Source: CAVTRI01 sp963737075 (GTDB taxonomy: Bacteria > Actinomycetota > Acidimicrobiia > Acidimicrobiales > Palsa-688). Taken from it: a DNA stretch of 64,000 nucleotides. Numbering within the stretch: the first letter of the stretch is position 1; each line of letters begins with the position of its first letter. This document shows, one piece after another, positions 62,477 to 64,000 of this stretch. Position numbers and translations under genes: made by a program. The DNA lies in contig CAVTRI010000004.1 in assembly GCA_963737075.1 (NCBI GenBank), forward strand, positions 1 to 64,000. Reading direction: 5' to 3'. The notes beneath the pieces are model-generated. The model saw only the letters and a program-made list of their open reading frames with translations, searched no databases and had not been told where the DNA came from.

Positions 62477-63112
62477 TCAAGTAGCCGCGTTGCTGATGCG
62501 CGCTAACCAGGCCTCGGCTATGGGTGGCTCGAGGTTGGTGTGGAACCGCACTGGTTCGATCGATTCGATGACCCAGCCATCAGCAAAGGTATCTCGCAGT
62601 TCGGCTTGCCGGACGCGGCGGGGTCCCCAATCGCCAGGCTGGCGATCGCTGAAGCAAGCGAGCAAGACGCGCCCTCGGGGCCTGACGACGGCCGCCAGGG
62701 AGATGACGTAGCGCGCCCGCCGTTCGTCGTCAAATACGTGAAAGAGGCCGCTGTCGAGCACGGTGTCGAACTGTTCGTTGAGATCGGCCAACGCCAAGGC
62801 GTCCCAAACGACGAAGCGTGCCGCGACACCCCGGTCGGTGGCCTTGCGCTTGGCGATCTGGATGGCCTTGGGCGATGCGTCGATACCTGTGGCATCTAGG
62901 CCTCGAGCGGCGACCATGAGCGTGTGCTCGCCCGTCCCACAGCCAGCGTCAAGTACGCGACCACGAATTGCGCCCTCCTCCACGAGCGCGGCGAACACCG
63001 GCTGGGGGCGGCCGATGTCCCACGGCGGCGTCCCGAGGTAGCTCGCATCGAAGTCTTCCACGCCTCGGTCGACGGCCCGACCAGGAATTGCCCCGCGTGG
63101 CAAGTCACTCAT
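62477..63112 (-). CDS. SAM-dependent methyltransferase (thiopurine/DUF-type class I)
   Basis: A 211-residue methyltransferase: Pro-Pro-Trp-Asp-Ile-Gly-Arg-Pro-Gln-Pro near residue 29, motif I Val-Leu-Asp-Ala-Gly-Cys-Gly-Thr-Gly-Glu-His near 53, Gly-Ile-Asp-Ala-Ser (motif II), and Asp-Ser-Gly-Leu-Phe-His-Val-Phe. The Pro-Trp-Asp-x-Gly start is shared with thiopurine- or tellurite-type methyltransferases. ATG 63112; a GTG one codon earlier is equal. Substrate unknown. Confidence 0.9.
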   Translation of the reverse strand: MSDLPRGAIPGRAVDRGVEDFDASYLGTPPWDIGRPQPVFAALVEEGAIRGRVLDAGCGTGEHTLMVAARGLDATGIDASPKAIQIAKRKATDRGVAARFVVWDALALADLNEQFDTVLDSGLFHVFDDERRARYVISLAAVVRPRGRVLLACFSDRQPGDWGPRRVRQAELRDTFADGWVIESIEPVRFHTNLEPPIAEAWLARISNAAT

Positions 63113-63390
63113 CACCCTGACGATACTGGGCCGTCTTGATCAGACGCACCGTTTGTCCGCCCTGCTGGGCCCTCATCCCCACCTACCGGGACCAGGCTCA
63201 GTTGACTCACCTCCACGTTCGCTCAGGCAGGGCAGTCCCGGTAACCAGATGCGGCATCAACCCGGCGTCACGGGACGCGCGGCCAAGGTCAATCAGGGAC
63301 AGTCGACGTCGAGATTATGTGGCAACCTTGAGGGCCCTTCGTCAGGGATGGGCTGCCCGGTCGTAGGCTCGACGCCTCTTGAGCCCGGCC

Positions 63391-63879
63391 TCATGGCGCG
63401 GCTGCGGGCGTGTTCAGGTTGGGAGCGGAACGCGTTGCTGGTGGTGCCTCGGTGCTGGTGGCGTGGGTCCGGGTCGATGGGATCGTGACCGTGACGCTCA
63501 GGCCTCCGCCGTCGCGGGGGCGGGCGGTGACGGTGCCGTTGTGGATCGCGGTGATCGACGCGACGATGGCCAGGCCCAGTCCGAACCCCTCGTGCGAGGT
63601 GCGTTCGCTGAGCCGCTGGAACGGCTGAAAGATGCGGTCGGTGTCTGCCGGGCTGATGAGCGGGCCTGTGTTGGCTACGGTCACCTGGCTGTCGCCCGCC
63701 TCGGTGCGGGTATCGATCCAGATGTCGCCGGCGCCGGTGTTGTAGCGGACGGCGTTGTCGACCAGGTTGCCGATGAGACGTTCGACCAGCATCGGATCGC
63801 CCGATATGACTGCCGGTTCCAGAGTGGGGTGCACCCGCCGGTCGCCGAAGCCGACGGTGTCCTGAAGACCGGGGGTCAA
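63391..63879 (-). pseudogene. Histidine-kinase C-terminal (HATPase) fragment
   Basis: Up to 162 codons containing the ATPase half of a sensor kinase: N box Leu-Val-Asp-Asn-Ala-Val-Arg-Tyr-Asn, then Val-Ala-Asn-Thr-Gly-Pro-Leu, the F box Phe-Gln-Pro-Phe-Gln-Arg-Leu, and Gly-Phe-Gly-Leu-Gly-Leu-Ala-Ile-Val. The dimerisation helix with the phosphorylated His and the sensor part are absent: similarity ends near 63850 and a transporter fragment starts on the other strand. It cannot work alone. Confidence 0.75.
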
Positions 63880-64000
63880 GCCAAGCAGGGTCTCGGGGTG
63901 TTGGCCGAGACACTCACGGCCGGAGTGGCCGCCCTCGTGGTGTTGGCGTTGGTGTTCGGCTCCCTACTCGCCCTCGTGCCGCTGCTCGTGGCCGGCGTTT
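63859..64000 (+). CDS. MMPL/RND-type transporter fragment (runs off the window)
   Basis: The plus-strand frame reads Val-Leu-Ala-Glu-Thr-Leu-Thr-Ala-Gly-Val-Ala-Ala-Leu-Val-Val-Leu-Ala-Leu-Val-Phe-Gly-Ser and Pro-Leu-Leu-Val-Ala-Gly, the usual start of an MMPL permease membrane block. The upstream extracytoplasmic loop is missing; the frame meets the kinase fragment. It continues past the right edge. Confidence 0.65.

Overview
The window is high-GC, gene-dense DNA with many GTG/TTG starts and 4-bp stop/start overlaps. Together with MurT, an SCO6880-type secretion ATPase pair, Lsr2- and ANTAR-type domains and an F420 (Ddn-type) reductase relative, this points to an actinomycetote. Acidimicrobiia is a guess, not shown. 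No tRNA, rRNA or CRISPR array was seen.

Layout. 1-2.0 kb: 3'-truncated murT and a DoxX membrane protein. 2.2-8.1 kb: a minus-strand, translationally coupled type IV secretion-like block (VirD4-, VirB4-, SCO6880-, TrbL-like and a 5'-truncated small membrane protein). The small protein ends close to a large serine recombinase (8.4-10.0 kb) followed by a Cys-rich protein. 11.5-16.8 kb: FAD oxidoreductase with divergent TetR regulator, broken methyltransferase, arsR-arsM-hydrolase operon. 17.2-19.9 kb: cassette of tyrosine recombinase, endonuclease VII-like HNH protein and a recombinase-like protein without a recognisable active site. 20.7-25.7 kb: NfuA-like protein, ATP-grasp gene split by an IS, radical SAM protein with a CC-x-EP tail, DUF169 protein. 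25.7-31.1 kb: GAF-ANTAR, broken PhoU, ECF sigma/anti-sigma, damaged ABC transporter. 31.3-35.3 kb: ERCC4-Lsr2 fusion nuclease, divergent HTH, two overlapping tyrosine recombinases, one with a duplicated core-binding domain. 35.5-50.7 kb: scattered housekeeping and accessory genes (methyltransferases, MerR, Phd/PIN toxin-antitoxin, beta-lactamase-like, HIT, SelO, periplasmic-binding fold, MoaA) with gene relics. 50.7-51.7 kb: nested IS481/IS256 relics. 51.8-64 kb: TetR/GT39 unit, PadR unit, Ddn-type reductase, ABC exporter, MarR, methyltransferase, and a junction of histidine-kinase and MMPL-transporter fragments.

A striking general feature is that many otherwise well-preserved genes carry one or two single-base frameshifts, and one carries an in-frame amber. 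This could be real decay of a mobile-element-rich region or indel error in the assembly; the sequence alone cannot decide. All functions are inferred from translated sequence read by eye; no database search was run.
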